NCBI GenBank assembly: GCA_028693975.1
Contig: JAQUUF010000048.1
Location: forward strand, 1-7,829
Direction of reading: 5' to 3'
Length of the DNA: 7,829 nt
Origin: Acidaminococcaceae bacterium
GTDB lineage: Bacteria > Bacillota > Negativicutes > Acidaminococcales > Acidaminococcaceae
Positions 1-6,389 of the stretch are shown here, one piece after another. The position numbers and the translations under genes are program-made. The notes below the pieces were generated by a model that made no database searches, was not told where the DNA came from, and saw only the letters and a program-made list of their open reading frames with translations. Within the stretch, counting starts at the first letter, position 1. Each line of letters begins with the position of its first letter.

Positions 1-272
1 CCAATAAGACCTCCCAGCTTCCTATCTGGGTCCAGTTCTTGAGCTATTAGGTAAGTCAGGAAAAACTGTAAGGCAGTACCCATCCCAAAATAGGCTGCGG
101 CCTCAGAGCCTTCTCCATGTATTGTCGTCCAGACAGTACCAATAACAGCACTTATTATAGCTGCCAAAATAGCTATTCTAGTCACAGTATCAGAAAAATC
201 AACCACACGTCCTAATCCAAAAAAAACGCTTTCTTCTGACTTAAGATATTTATTTACTTTTTTTACAGCCAT
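1..272 (-). CDS. Small membrane protein of unknown function (3' end beyond the window)
   Basis: I do not recognise this gene. About 90 codons are visible, beginning MAVKKVNKYLKSEES, and the frame is still open at the left edge, so the C-terminus is missing. The ATG at 272 is preceded by AAAGGA eight bases upstream, which fixes the start. The product has a charged N-terminal stretch of about 30 residues, one clear hydrophobic segment (about residues 33-50, RIAILAAIISAVIGTVW) and a second weaker one (about 59-76). A charged AQELDPDRKLGG motif follows, so at least two membrane helices are likely. It starts 24 nt after the carbonic anhydrase-like gene and is probably co-transcribed with it. That suggests, without proving, a shared job such as bicarbonate/CO2 handling. 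Real gene: fairly sure. Function: unknown. Confidence 0.7.
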   Translation of the reverse strand, partial: MAVKKVNKYLKSEESVFFGLGRVVDFSDTVTRIAILAAIISAVIGTVWTTIHGEGSEAAAYFGMGTALQFFLTYLIAQELDPDRKLGGLI

Positions 273-296
273 ATTTTCAATCCTTTTAGTTTATTT

Positions 297-848
297 TTAG
301 ACAATCTTATGCCCATCATAACGTTTGCCTGTGTTATGAGGCAAAATAGCATAGCGCTCACACCATAAGGTCTTGTACTTCAAAGCTTGTGCTTCAATAT
401 CTGCCATATGCTCCGGTCCCATGGTCTTAACTACTTTACCGGGAGTGCCTATAACGAGAGAATTAGGCGGTACTATGGTCCCTTTAGTAACTACGGAACC
501 AGCAGCTACAATAGAACCTGTTCCTATCACAGCACCGTCCAAAACTATAGCACCCATACCAATCAAGCATTTATCTTCTACAGTGCAGGCGTGTAAAATC
601 GCACCATGGCCTACGGTAACGTAATCACCGATAATGCAGGCATAGTTATCTGCTACGTGCAAAACAGTATTATCTTGCACATTACTATAAGCGCCTACTT
701 CAATACGGTTAACGTCGCCACGGGCTGTAACATTATACCAAAGACTGCTGTACTCCTTCATTGTAACCTTACCGATAACAGCAGCATCTTCTGCAATCCA
801 CGCCTTTTTATCAATTTCCGGATATTGCTCTTCAAAAAATCTAATCAT
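297..848 (-). CDS. Gamma-class carbonic anhydrase-like protein (left-handed beta-helix, CamH/YrdA type)
   Basis: A 183-residue hexapeptide-repeat protein that should fold as a trimeric left-handed beta-helix in the cytoplasm. The three zinc/iron-ligand histidines of the gamma class are present as His64 (TVLHVAD), His81 and His86 (VGHGAILHAC), with the 5-residue spacing seen in Methanosarcina Cam. Conserved Arg43 and Asp45 (ARGDV) and Gln58-Asp59 (VQDN) are also there. Repeats such as IGMGAIVLDGAVIG and VAAGSVVTKGTIVPP run to about residue 145, followed by an alpha-helical tail. The acidic loop that carries the proton shuttle in Cam appears absent. This is the short CamH/YrdA/PaaY group, in which many members have no proven hydration activity. 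I chose ATG 848 because AAGGAGG lies 8 nt upstream. An in-frame TTG at 872 would overlap that ribosome site and lie almost at the predicted transcript start. Its own promoter precedes it, and a small membrane protein gene follows. Confidence 0.9.
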   Translation of the reverse strand: MIRFFEEQYPEIDKKAWIAEDAAVIGKVTMKEYSSLWYNVTARGDVNRIEVGAYSNVQDNTVLHVADNYACIIGDYVTVGHGAILHACTVEDKCLIGMGAIVLDGAVIGTGSIVAAGSVVTKGTIVPPNSLVIGTPGKVVKTMGPEHMADIEAQALKYKTLWCERYAILPHNTGKRYDGHKIV

Positions 849-856
849 AATTCTTG

Positions 857-863
857 CCTCCTT
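857..863 (-). promoter_or_regulatory. Ribosome binding site deciding the carbonic anhydrase start
   Basis: The minus strand reads AAGGAGG, then 8 nt, then ATG at 848. This near-perfect anti-16S match sets the start at 848. The frame is open further upstream, with a TTG at 872. Confidence 0.85.
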
Positions 864-870
864 AAAATTC

Positions 871-880
871 AAGTATACTT
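871..880. promoter_or_regulatory. 10-bp palindrome AAGTATACTT just downstream of the -10 box (possible operator)
   Basis: A perfect palindrome that directly abuts the TATAAT box of the carbonic anhydrase promoter and so covers the expected transcription start. The pckA leader has a near-identical element at 4652-4663 (AAGTAATTACTT). In both, the minus strand continues with a G and then an AT-rich stretch into AAGGAG. A regulator binding here would block transcription initiation. The binding role is inferred; only the palindrome and the resemblance are observed. Confidence 0.4.
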
Positions 881-909
881 ATTATAAACCATAACTTAAA
901 ATGTAACAA
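881..909 (-). promoter_or_regulatory. Sigma-A type promoter of the carbonic anhydrase operon
   Basis: The minus strand carries TTGTTA (904-909), a 17-bp spacer and a perfect TATAAT (881-886). Expected transcription start is near 874, giving a leader of about 26 nt before the ATG at 848. No convincing terminator lies between the MFS gene and this site, so read-through from upstream may add to expression. Confidence 0.65.
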
Positions 910-930
910 TTTAAAAATCTTTATTCATCC

Positions 931-2154
931 TCAAATTGTTTTTTGTACTTTGCTTCTATAAATATGATAACCACCACAAATGAGGATAATACCGACAATA
1001 CCAAGAATATTACTCATCGAAAGCACGGTGCCTAGTAAACCACCCAAGAGCGGCCCTAGGGCTCCCCCTAATTGGTCGGCCGAGGTGGATAGTCCAAAAG
1101 CCTTGCCTCTTTCATTCATATCCACCGAAGAAACCATATACGACAAAACATTAGGTTGAGCACCGGCAAGAAATAAACCATAAATAAAGTAGCACAGGGA
1201 AAAGCCCCAAATACCGTGAATTCTTATCTGGCACATACTGACAACACCTGCACAAACCATTACCAAAGATAGTATTTTCACAAAGCCGTACTTCTGCCCT
1301 TTGCGTCCCCAAAAAGGTGCCGCTATGATGCCGGCAATACCAGCCAAGGACAAAATAAAACCTGATATTCTTACTGCCTCGGGCGCTCCGTGCAATAAAT
1401 CATTAACATACAGTGCCAAAAGCGGCTGGATAATCATATAACAAGCTTTGAGCAGGGCAAAAATCCCCATAATATAGAGTAAAGTCTTATTATGCAAAGA
1501 CTGGCGCAGATCTACAAACAAATCCTTGAATTTTGTACTTTGCGGCGTAGTTGCTGTCTGCTCTCGGGGTTTTTCGTAAACAAAAAAGTAAATAGCACAG
1601 GTAGCTATGAGTAAAGATAAGCCCGCTACAAAAAAAGAAGTTCGCATGGAGAACCATGTGCTCAGCAAGCCACCCAAGAGGGGGCCCATGATGCTACCAC
1701 TAGCATTGGCAGTTTGCATCAAGCCCATGCCCCAGCCCATCCTTTCCTGTGGCAAGGTGGTCGACACGATAGTCATGCAAGCTGGAACACACCCACAGAT
1801 AATACCCGTTAGTACACGCACCCACAATAGCTGCATCGGTGTCTGAACTAGACTGGATAAGAAATAACAAAGCGTCAGACCTACCCCGGCCCGCAGTGCA
1901 TTCTTCTTTTGCCCGATAACATCGCCTCTGGCACCCCAATACGGAGCCATAAAGCTGGCAATAATAAAGGTAACTGCAATAATAGCCCCGGACCAAAGTT
2001 TAGCTACTACAGGCGGCAAAGCTAATTCTTTTAACAAAAAAAGGGGCAGGAAAGGAATCACCATAGTATAACTGGCACAAACGAAAAAAACGACGCACCA
2101 CAAAATGGCTAAATTGACCTTCCAGTTCCCCTTTTTTCCAGTACATAAATTCAA
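931..2154 (-). CDS. MFS multidrug exporter, MdtG/PmrA-like (DHA1 family)
   Basis: A 407-residue inner-membrane protein with a hydropathy pattern fitting 12 helices, probably a proton-coupled drug or metabolite exporter. The N-terminus resembles E. coli MdtG from memory: NWKVNLAILW, VIPFLPLF and KLWSGAIIAVTF correspond to similar stretches there. Motif A lies in the loop after helix 2 (GARGDVIGQKK, residues 74-84). The antiporter motif C is in helix 5 (GSIMGPLLGGLL, about 153-164) and is echoed in helix 11 (GALGPLLGGLLG, about 364-375). A polar linker (about 194-222) joins the two halves. The start is TTG at 2154, which overlaps the TGA of the upstream lipoprotein gene. It has only a poor G-rich ribosome site, so translation probably depends on coupling. 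MdtG has a similar number of residues before its NWK motif, which supports this start. The substrate cannot be told from sequence. Confidence 0.85.
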   Translation of the reverse strand: MNLCTGKKGNWKVNLAILWCVVFFVCASYTMVIPFLPLFLLKELALPPVVAKLWSGAIIAVTFIIASFMAPYWGARGDVIGQKKNALRAGVGLTLCYFLSSLVQTPMQLLWVRVLTGIICGCVPACMTIVSTTLPQERMGWGMGLMQTANASGSIMGPLLGGLLSTWFSMRTSFFVAGLSLLIATCAIYFFVYEKPREQTATTPQSTKFKDLFVDLRQSLHNKTLLYIMGIFALLKACYMIIQPLLALYVNDLLHGAPEAVRISGFILSLAGIAGIIAAPFWGRKGQKYGFVKILSLVMVCAGVVSMCQIRIHGIWGFSLCYFIYGLFLAGAQPNVLSYMVSSVDMNERGKAFGLSTSADQLGGALGPLLGGLLGTVLSMSNILGIVGIILICGGYHIYRSKVQKTI

Positions 2155-3071
2155 TTATTAGTTCCCGTCCCATCCCAGACTAAGGGCTCTCTGCCCAAAT
2201 TCTTGCCATTTACTTCAACTAACAAAACCAACTGTCCTTGTTCATTCAGATAAAAATCATCATTACTTATCCGTGTATTTTCTCCCAGTGCTGCTGCTCG
2301 TTGTTCCAATTTTCTTTCATTTATTTCTGGCACAATCTCTTCGTAAGTGAGCCTGTTCCCGGTCAACAAGTCAAAAGTCATAGCATACTGCATATCGACC
2401 CGCTGGGCATACAAAATACCCGTTCGAGCTTCAGCCAAGAGAGGTGAAATATAACAATATTTTTTCCAATTATGCCATTTGATAACATTGTTGACTTCTG
2501 CTGTAGTGAAATTTCTATAGCTGATATAAGGGCATTCGAAGAGAATACTTAATTTATTTTTCTTATTATAGGTTACACGGCTACGCAAAGGATTGCCTAC
2601 CGGCCCAGCCATATACTTAAATACTTCCTTGTAGCAGTTAATCTCACTATTAATTTTTGCAGCTACCTCTGCGCGTGGTCCATTGACATGAGGATATGTC
2701 TCGATAAAATCACGGGTGTTAATATCCAAAACCGCTTTATCATCATCCTCCAAGCAGTACCACCCTGTCTCTCCTTCACGCGTTGTTACCTTGGCCCAAT
2801 CTTTGCCATTGATATTTCGGTGTCCATAAATAATGCCTTTACTGCCCATCAATAATCTTTGGGTAATATTCTGGGGCGACAAAGTCGTATTGGTACGCAG
2901 ATAGCCTCCGGCAAAGGTTATCCTCTCCATTTTATGGCTTTCGTTCTCATAATCTACTGTATAGACCTCTGGCGTAGTAGGCACAGCCGCTTCTTTTTGC
3001 TTGCTACCGCCACAGCCCACCACCAACATAAGTATTGCCAAACCCCCTAACAAACAGCCTAAGCGTTGCAT
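2151..3071 (-). CDS. Lipoprotein with SH3-like domain and DUF3298/RsiV-like C-terminal region
   Basis: A 306-residue exported lipoprotein of unknown function. The signal peptide has a basic start, a hydrophobic core and a lipobox LVVGC with the lipidated Cys at residue 20. A bacterial SH3-like domain follows at about residues 50-110 (GGYLRT near its start, NGKDWAKV and GETGWYC near its end), a fold often used to bind cell-wall peptides. The remainder, from about 130, includes an NSEIN-containing helix and the segment MTFDLLTGNRLTYEEIVPEI (231-250). It ends with FYLNEQGQLVLLVEV, which resembles the DUF4163/DUF3298 region of RsiV- and PdaC-type proteins. That match is from memory of the pattern and is moderate. 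The ATG at 3071 has GAGGTG 5 nt upstream, and that site abuts the pckA stop, only 11 nt away. The gene overlaps the following MFS gene by 4 nt, so the three genes are probably one operon. A role as envelope sensor or wall-associated factor is conjecture. Confidence 0.85.
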   Translation of the reverse strand: MQRLGCLLGGLAILMLVVGCGGSKQKEAAVPTTPEVYTVDYENESHKMERITFAGGYLRTNTTLSPQNITQRLLMGSKGIIYGHRNINGKDWAKVTTREGETGWYCLEDDDKAVLDINTRDFIETYPHVNGPRAEVAAKINSEINCYKEVFKYMAGPVGNPLRSRVTYNKKNKLSILFECPYISYRNFTTAEVNNVIKWHNWKKYCYISPLLAEARTGILYAQRVDMQYAMTFDLLTGNRLTYEEIVPEINERKLEQRAAALGENTRISNDDFYLNEQGQLVLLVEVNGKNLGREPLVWDGTGTNN

Positions 3072-3082
3072 AGGGACACCTC

Positions 3083-4624
3083 TTACTTTCTTCTTGTAGG
3101 ACCTGCCGCTAAAATATCCGCAGTAACTAAACCATTAAACTTTTTGATATTTTCTTCAAAAAGCCCAGCTAATTTATCGGCATACTTATAGTAAGTATCT
3201 TTATCAAACCAAGTATTAATAGGATTAAGTATTTCATCAGGTACTGTGGGGCAGGAGTTAGGAATACTCAAATTAAAAATAGGTAACTTGCTCCATCCAC
3301 CTATCTCTAGCTCACCATTCAAGGCGGCGGTTACTATAGCTCTGGTATATTCTAGCTTCATCCGTCTGCCTACACCATAGGGACCCCCACTCCAGCCTGT
3401 GTTGACCAAAAAAACATTAGTTTTATGTTTCGCGATTTTCTCACCTAATAACTTAGCATATTGCAAAGGAGGCAAAGGTAAAAAGGGCTCGCCAAAGGCC
3501 GTAGAAAAAGTTGCTTCCGGCTCTGTAATACCTCTTTCGGTTCCTGCTACCTTACTGGTATAGCCAGCTAAGAAATGGTACATGGCTTGATTACGCGTCA
3601 ACTTAGCAACCGGTGGCAGAACGCCAAATGCATCCGCTGTCAAAAAGATAATAGTAGACGGATGGGTAGCACAGCTCGGCAATTTGGCATTAGGTATGTA
3701 GGTCAAAGGGTATGCAGCTCGTGTGTTTTCTGTCAATTTATTATCGAAAAAATCTACTTCCCCTGTTTTGGGGTCAACTCCTACATTCTCCAAAATCGTG
3801 CCAAACTTAATGGCTCGATAAATTTCCGGCTCACCTGCCTCAGTCAGATTAATACATTTGGCATAGCATCCGCCTTCAATATTAAAGATGCCACTATCGC
3901 TCCAACCATGCTCATCATCACCGATAAGGTCTCGATGTGGGTCAGCCGACAAAGTAGTCTTGCCTGTTCCAGACAGTCCAAAGAAGAGTGCGACATCACC
4001 CTTGCGTCCCACATTGGCAGAGCAATGCATAGTCAGCACCTTATGCAAAGGCAACAAATAATTCATCACTGAGAAAATAGACTTCTTCATCTCTCCGGCA
4101 TAACGCCCACCGCCGATTAAGACCATTCTTGCCTCAAAATTCAGAATTATAAAAGTTTCGGAATTAGTTCCATCTTCAGCCGGGTCGGCCTTAACATCGG
4201 GCAGACAAATAACGGTAAAATCTTCTTTAATACCCTCGGTAGCCTCAATATCATCAATAAACAACTGTTTAATAAACAGCTGTTGCCAAGCAAATTGATT
4301 AATGAACTTAACCCGCAACCGATACTGTGTATCAGCACCGGCATAAACATCAGTTACATAGACTTTGTGCCCGGCTAAATAATCTTGCATTTTTTTATAC
4401 AACTTGTTAAACGTTGCTAATGTACAGGGTTGATTGTTACTCCAGCTTACTACATCATGGGTAACCGGTGTATCCACAATAAACTTATCTCGGGGAGAAC
4501 GTCCGGTATGCTTTCCAGTCTCAACCCGTAGGGAACCCTTGTCAGTCAAGGTACCCTCGCCATTACGAATCGCCTCTTCTACTAGCTGCCTTACAGATAA
4601 ATTATAAATAGCCTCTTTGCTCAT
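3083..4624 (-). CDS. pckA: Phosphoenolpyruvate carboxykinase (ATP)
   Basis: A 513-residue cytoplasmic enzyme (EC 4.1.1.49) interconverting oxaloacetate + ATP and PEP + ADP + CO2. It serves gluconeogenesis or, in many fermentative anaerobes, CO2-fixing ATP synthesis toward succinate. Landmarks in order: substrate Arg42 in GRSPRDKFIV, the Lys pair of YAGEMKK (180-181), metal-ligand His200 in MHCSANVG, and the kinase P-loop GLSGTGKTTLS (216-226). Then come Asp236-Asp237 in LIGDDEHGWSD, Arg302 in ENTRAAYP, LTADAFGVLPP (328-338), and NTGWSGGPYGVGRR (408-421). All catalytic residues I can check are intact. It is about 25 residues shorter at the N-terminus than the 540-residue E. coli enzyme, and no in-frame start exists just upstream. 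The ATG at 4624 is therefore the start, although the clear AAGGAG sits an unusually long 15 nt away. It has its own promoter, follows ptsI, and leads an operon with the lipoprotein and MFS genes. Confidence 0.97.
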   Translation of the reverse strand: MSKEAIYNLSVRQLVEEAIRNGEGTLTDKGSLRVETGKHTGRSPRDKFIVDTPVTHDVVSWSNNQPCTLATFNKLYKKMQDYLAGHKVYVTDVYAGADTQYRLRVKFINQFAWQQLFIKQLFIDDIEATEGIKEDFTVICLPDVKADPAEDGTNSETFIILNFEARMVLIGGGRYAGEMKKSIFSVMNYLLPLHKVLTMHCSANVGRKGDVALFFGLSGTGKTTLSADPHRDLIGDDEHGWSDSGIFNIEGGCYAKCINLTEAGEPEIYRAIKFGTILENVGVDPKTGEVDFFDNKLTENTRAAYPLTYIPNAKLPSCATHPSTIIFLTADAFGVLPPVAKLTRNQAMYHFLAGYTSKVAGTERGITEPEATFSTAFGEPFLPLPPLQYAKLLGEKIAKHKTNVFLVNTGWSGGPYGVGRRMKLEYTRAIVTAALNGELEIGGWSKLPIFNLSIPNSCPTVPDEILNPINTWFDKDTYYKYADKLAGLFEENIKKFNGLVTADILAAGPTRRK

Positions 4625-4639
4625 AATATGCTCGCTTCT

Positions 4640-4645
4640 CTCCTT
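4640..4645 (-). promoter_or_regulatory. Ribosome binding site of pckA with unusually long spacing
   Basis: AAGGAG on the minus strand is followed by 15 nt before ATG 4624; the usual gap is 5-9 nt. A weak AGCGAG lies nearer the start. No alternative in-frame ATG, GTG or TTG lies between, so this leader may initiate inefficiently or be subject to translational control. Confidence 0.6.
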
Positions 4646-4651
4646 AAATAC

Positions 4652-4663
4652 AAGTAATTACTT
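4652..4663. promoter_or_regulatory. 12-bp perfect palindrome AAGTAATTACTT in the pckA leader (possible operator)
   Basis: The palindrome covers roughly +2 to +13 of the predicted pckA transcript. Its half-sites, AAGTA and TACTT, are the same as in the palindrome at 871-880 in front of the carbonic anhydrase gene. On the minus strand both copies continue with G, then an AT-rich stretch, then AAGGAG. The position would suit a repressor. The function is inferred. Confidence 0.45.
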
Positions 4664-4671
4664 TCCCATAT

Positions 4672-4700
4672 ATTATATCATAGGCTGGCCTGCGACACAA
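4672..4700 (-). promoter_or_regulatory. pckA promoter with extended -10
   Basis: The minus strand carries TTGTGT (4695-4700), a 17-bp spacer and TATAAT (4672-4677). A TG one base upstream of the hexamer gives an extended -10 (TGATATAAT, 4672-4680), which compensates for the weak -35. Expected start is near 4665, with a leader of about 40 nt. Confidence 0.65.
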
Positions 4701-4720
4701 AACCGACTATATGCGGTCTT
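4699..4720 (-). other. Stem-loop between ptsI and pckA, at best a weak terminator
   Basis: On the minus strand AAGACCG (4714-4720) can pair with CGGTTTT (4699-4705) around an 8-nt loop. This gives seven pairs, one of them G-U. The T-run lies inside the stem rather than after it, so this is a poor intrinsic terminator for ptsHI. The ACCGCA at 4712-4717 can instead pair with TGCGGT at 4744-4749 just after the ptsI stop, so two structures compete. Confidence 0.3.
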
Positions 4721-4750
4721 AGGGCGTCCCACCAGTATCCTCCACCGCAC

Positions 4751-6373
4751 TCACAGCTCTCTAATTAGCTTCCGCAAAGTTAATACTTGATTGGGCACAA
4801 CACTCAGCTCATCAACGCCCATGGCTACAAACTGAGCGGTCAAACTAGTATCAGCTGCAGCCTCACCGCAAATACCTACCCAAATTCCTTGCTTGTGCGC
4901 ATTCTGAATAGTAAGCTCAATTAGACGCAGTACCGCTGGATGATGGACATCTGCTAGCTCATTTAACACTGCGTTTTGTCTATCCACAGCTAGCGTATAT
5001 TGCACCAAATCATTAGTACCAATACTAAAAAAGTCAACTTCTGCCGCCAACAAATCACTAATAACGGCCGCCGCCGGAGTTTCAATCATAATACCTAGCT
5101 CTATCTCAGGGTCAAACTTTATCTTATCAGCTCTTAAATTTTCCTTCACTCTCTCTAGTATAGCCTTGGCCTGTTGTACTTCGGCCAAGGAAATAATCAT
5201 GGGTAACATAATACTGATTTTACCATAAGCGGAAGCACGTAATAAAGCTCGGAGCTGCATCTCAAAAATTCTCGGTCTCATCAAACACAGTCTGATAGCT
5301 CTTAGTCCCAGCGCAGGATTCTCTTCCGCAGGCAAGTTAAAATAAGCAACTTTTTTGTCAGCTCCAATATCCAGAGTGCGAATAATGGCTTTTTTGCCTT
5401 TTAAAGAAGCCGCTACTTGCTTATATACTACAAACAGTTCTTCCTCACTAGGGAAATACTTGCGCCCTAAGTATATGAATTCACTTCTGAACAGTCCTAC
5501 CCCTTCAGCATCATAGCGTTCCACCATAGGCAACTCTTCTACTTGCCCAATGTTCACACATAACTTTATTTTTTGTCCCGCTTGAGTAATTGTAGGTAAA
5601 CCTTTCATTTGGGTCAAGTATTCCTTATTCTTGGCTTCCTCCTCTTGCTGTTCCACAACTTGCTGCTGTGTCGCTAGATCAGGGTCAAGATATACCAAGC
5701 CTTTATTCCCATCTATTATTGCCAAAGTCCCGCTTTGCTCCTCAGGCAAAACTCGGCCAGTGCCTACCACCGCAGGAATACCCAACGTACGTGCCAAAAT
5801 CGCTGTATGAGAATTAGTACTGCCGCTAATAGTTACAAAACCTAATACCTTGCTTTTGTCCAAGCATAAGGTTTCACTAGGTGATAAATCATCAACAACA
5901 AGAATTACCGATTTAGTTAGGTGTAAACCATTACGTCTATGCTCACCCAATACAACTAGCAATTGATTGGTAATATCCCTCACATCGGCTGACCGACCTT
6001 GCATATACTCATCATCCATCTTAGCAAACTGTTGGGCGAATTGCTCCCCAATCTTCGCTACCGCATACGCTGCACTTACATTACTTGTTTTAATTAAATT
6101 TGTTATGCCTTCGACATAATCCAAATCTGTCACCATAAGCTGATGAACATCAAATATAGCTGCTTCTTCCTCGCCTATTTCTTGCAAGGCTTTCGCCTGT
6201 AATTTTTGCAAATTCTGCAATACAGTCTGTTGTGCTTGCACAAAACGACTTAGCTCTGCCTGCACATTTTCTACCTTTTTGTTCGCAGGCAACTCTTCAG
6301 CATCTCTTTCATAAACCATTAAAGGCCCTCTTGCAATCCCTGCTGAAGCACCTTTTCCTTTTAACGTCAGCAT
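4751..6373 (-). CDS. ptsI: PTS Enzyme I (phosphoenolpyruvate-protein phosphotransferase)
   Basis: A 540-residue cytoplasmic enzyme (EC 2.7.3.9) that takes phosphate from PEP onto a histidine and passes it to HPr, energising sugar uptake. The N-terminal half holds the HPr-binding helical region (about 35-140) and the swivelling phospho-histidine domain with His189 in GSTNSHTAILART. The C-terminal TIM barrel binds PEP and shows EGVGLFRSEF (Arg296), RTLDIGADK (Arg332), GIMIETPAA (Glu431), DFFSIGTNDLVQYTLAVDR (Arg465) and catalytic Cys502 in GICGEAAAD. His189 and Cys502 fall at the same numbers as in E. coli. The phospho-histidine loop reads GSTNSH rather than the common GGxTSH. The frame stays open upstream, but the real start is ATG 6373. 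It gives the normal MLTLKGKGASAGIARG opening, has a GTGGGGGA ribosome site, and lies 16 nt after the ptsH stop. Longer starts would overlap ptsH. It stops 30 residues before the usual ~570, apparently a natural short form. Confidence 0.96.
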   Translation of the reverse strand: MLTLKGKGASAGIARGPLMVYERDAEELPANKKVENVQAELSRFVQAQQTVLQNLQKLQAKALQEIGEEEAAIFDVHQLMVTDLDYVEGITNLIKTSNVSAAYAVAKIGEQFAQQFAKMDDEYMQGRSADVRDITNQLLVVLGEHRRNGLHLTKSVILVVDDLSPSETLCLDKSKVLGFVTISGSTNSHTAILARTLGIPAVVGTGRVLPEEQSGTLAIIDGNKGLVYLDPDLATQQQVVEQQEEEAKNKEYLTQMKGLPTITQAGQKIKLCVNIGQVEELPMVERYDAEGVGLFRSEFIYLGRKYFPSEEELFVVYKQVAASLKGKKAIIRTLDIGADKKVAYFNLPAEENPALGLRAIRLCLMRPRIFEMQLRALLRASAYGKISIMLPMIISLAEVQQAKAILERVKENLRADKIKFDPEIELGIMIETPAAAVISDLLAAEVDFFSIGTNDLVQYTLAVDRQNAVLNELADVHHPAVLRLIELTIQNAHKQGIWVGICGEAAADTSLTAQFVAMGVDELSVVPNQVLTLRKLIREL

Positions 6374-6389
6374 ATTTCCCCCACTTTTA

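Noticed and set aside
905..940. Inverted repeat aacaattt / aaattgtt with a 20-nt loop across the end of the MFS gene, followed by a T-run on the plus strand
   Set aside because: The stem is almost pure A/T with a long loop. On the minus strand, where the genes are, no T-run follows it. No plus-strand gene exists to terminate. It also overlaps the -35 of the carbonic anhydrase promoter.
1040..1680. Direct repeat ccacccaagag at 1040-1050 and 1670-1680
   Set aside because: It encodes the matching GPLLGGLL motifs in helices 5 and 11 of the MFS protein. This is the normal pseudo-symmetry of the two halves, not a mobile or recombination repeat.
3182..3198. Palindrome atactta-tag-taagtat inside pckA
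   Set aside because: It lies in coding sequence for a Tyr/Lys-rich stretch (TYYKYAD) near the C-terminus. The codons explain it and no promoter is nearby. Its half-sites are in the reverse order to the leader palindromes.
3575..4072. 165-codon plus-strand open frame opposite pckA
   Set aside because: It is fully antisense to a well-conserved enzyme gene, the product has no recognisable domain and is rich in Cys, Arg and Ser, and no ribosome site was seen. The other plus-strand frames are rejected on the same grounds.
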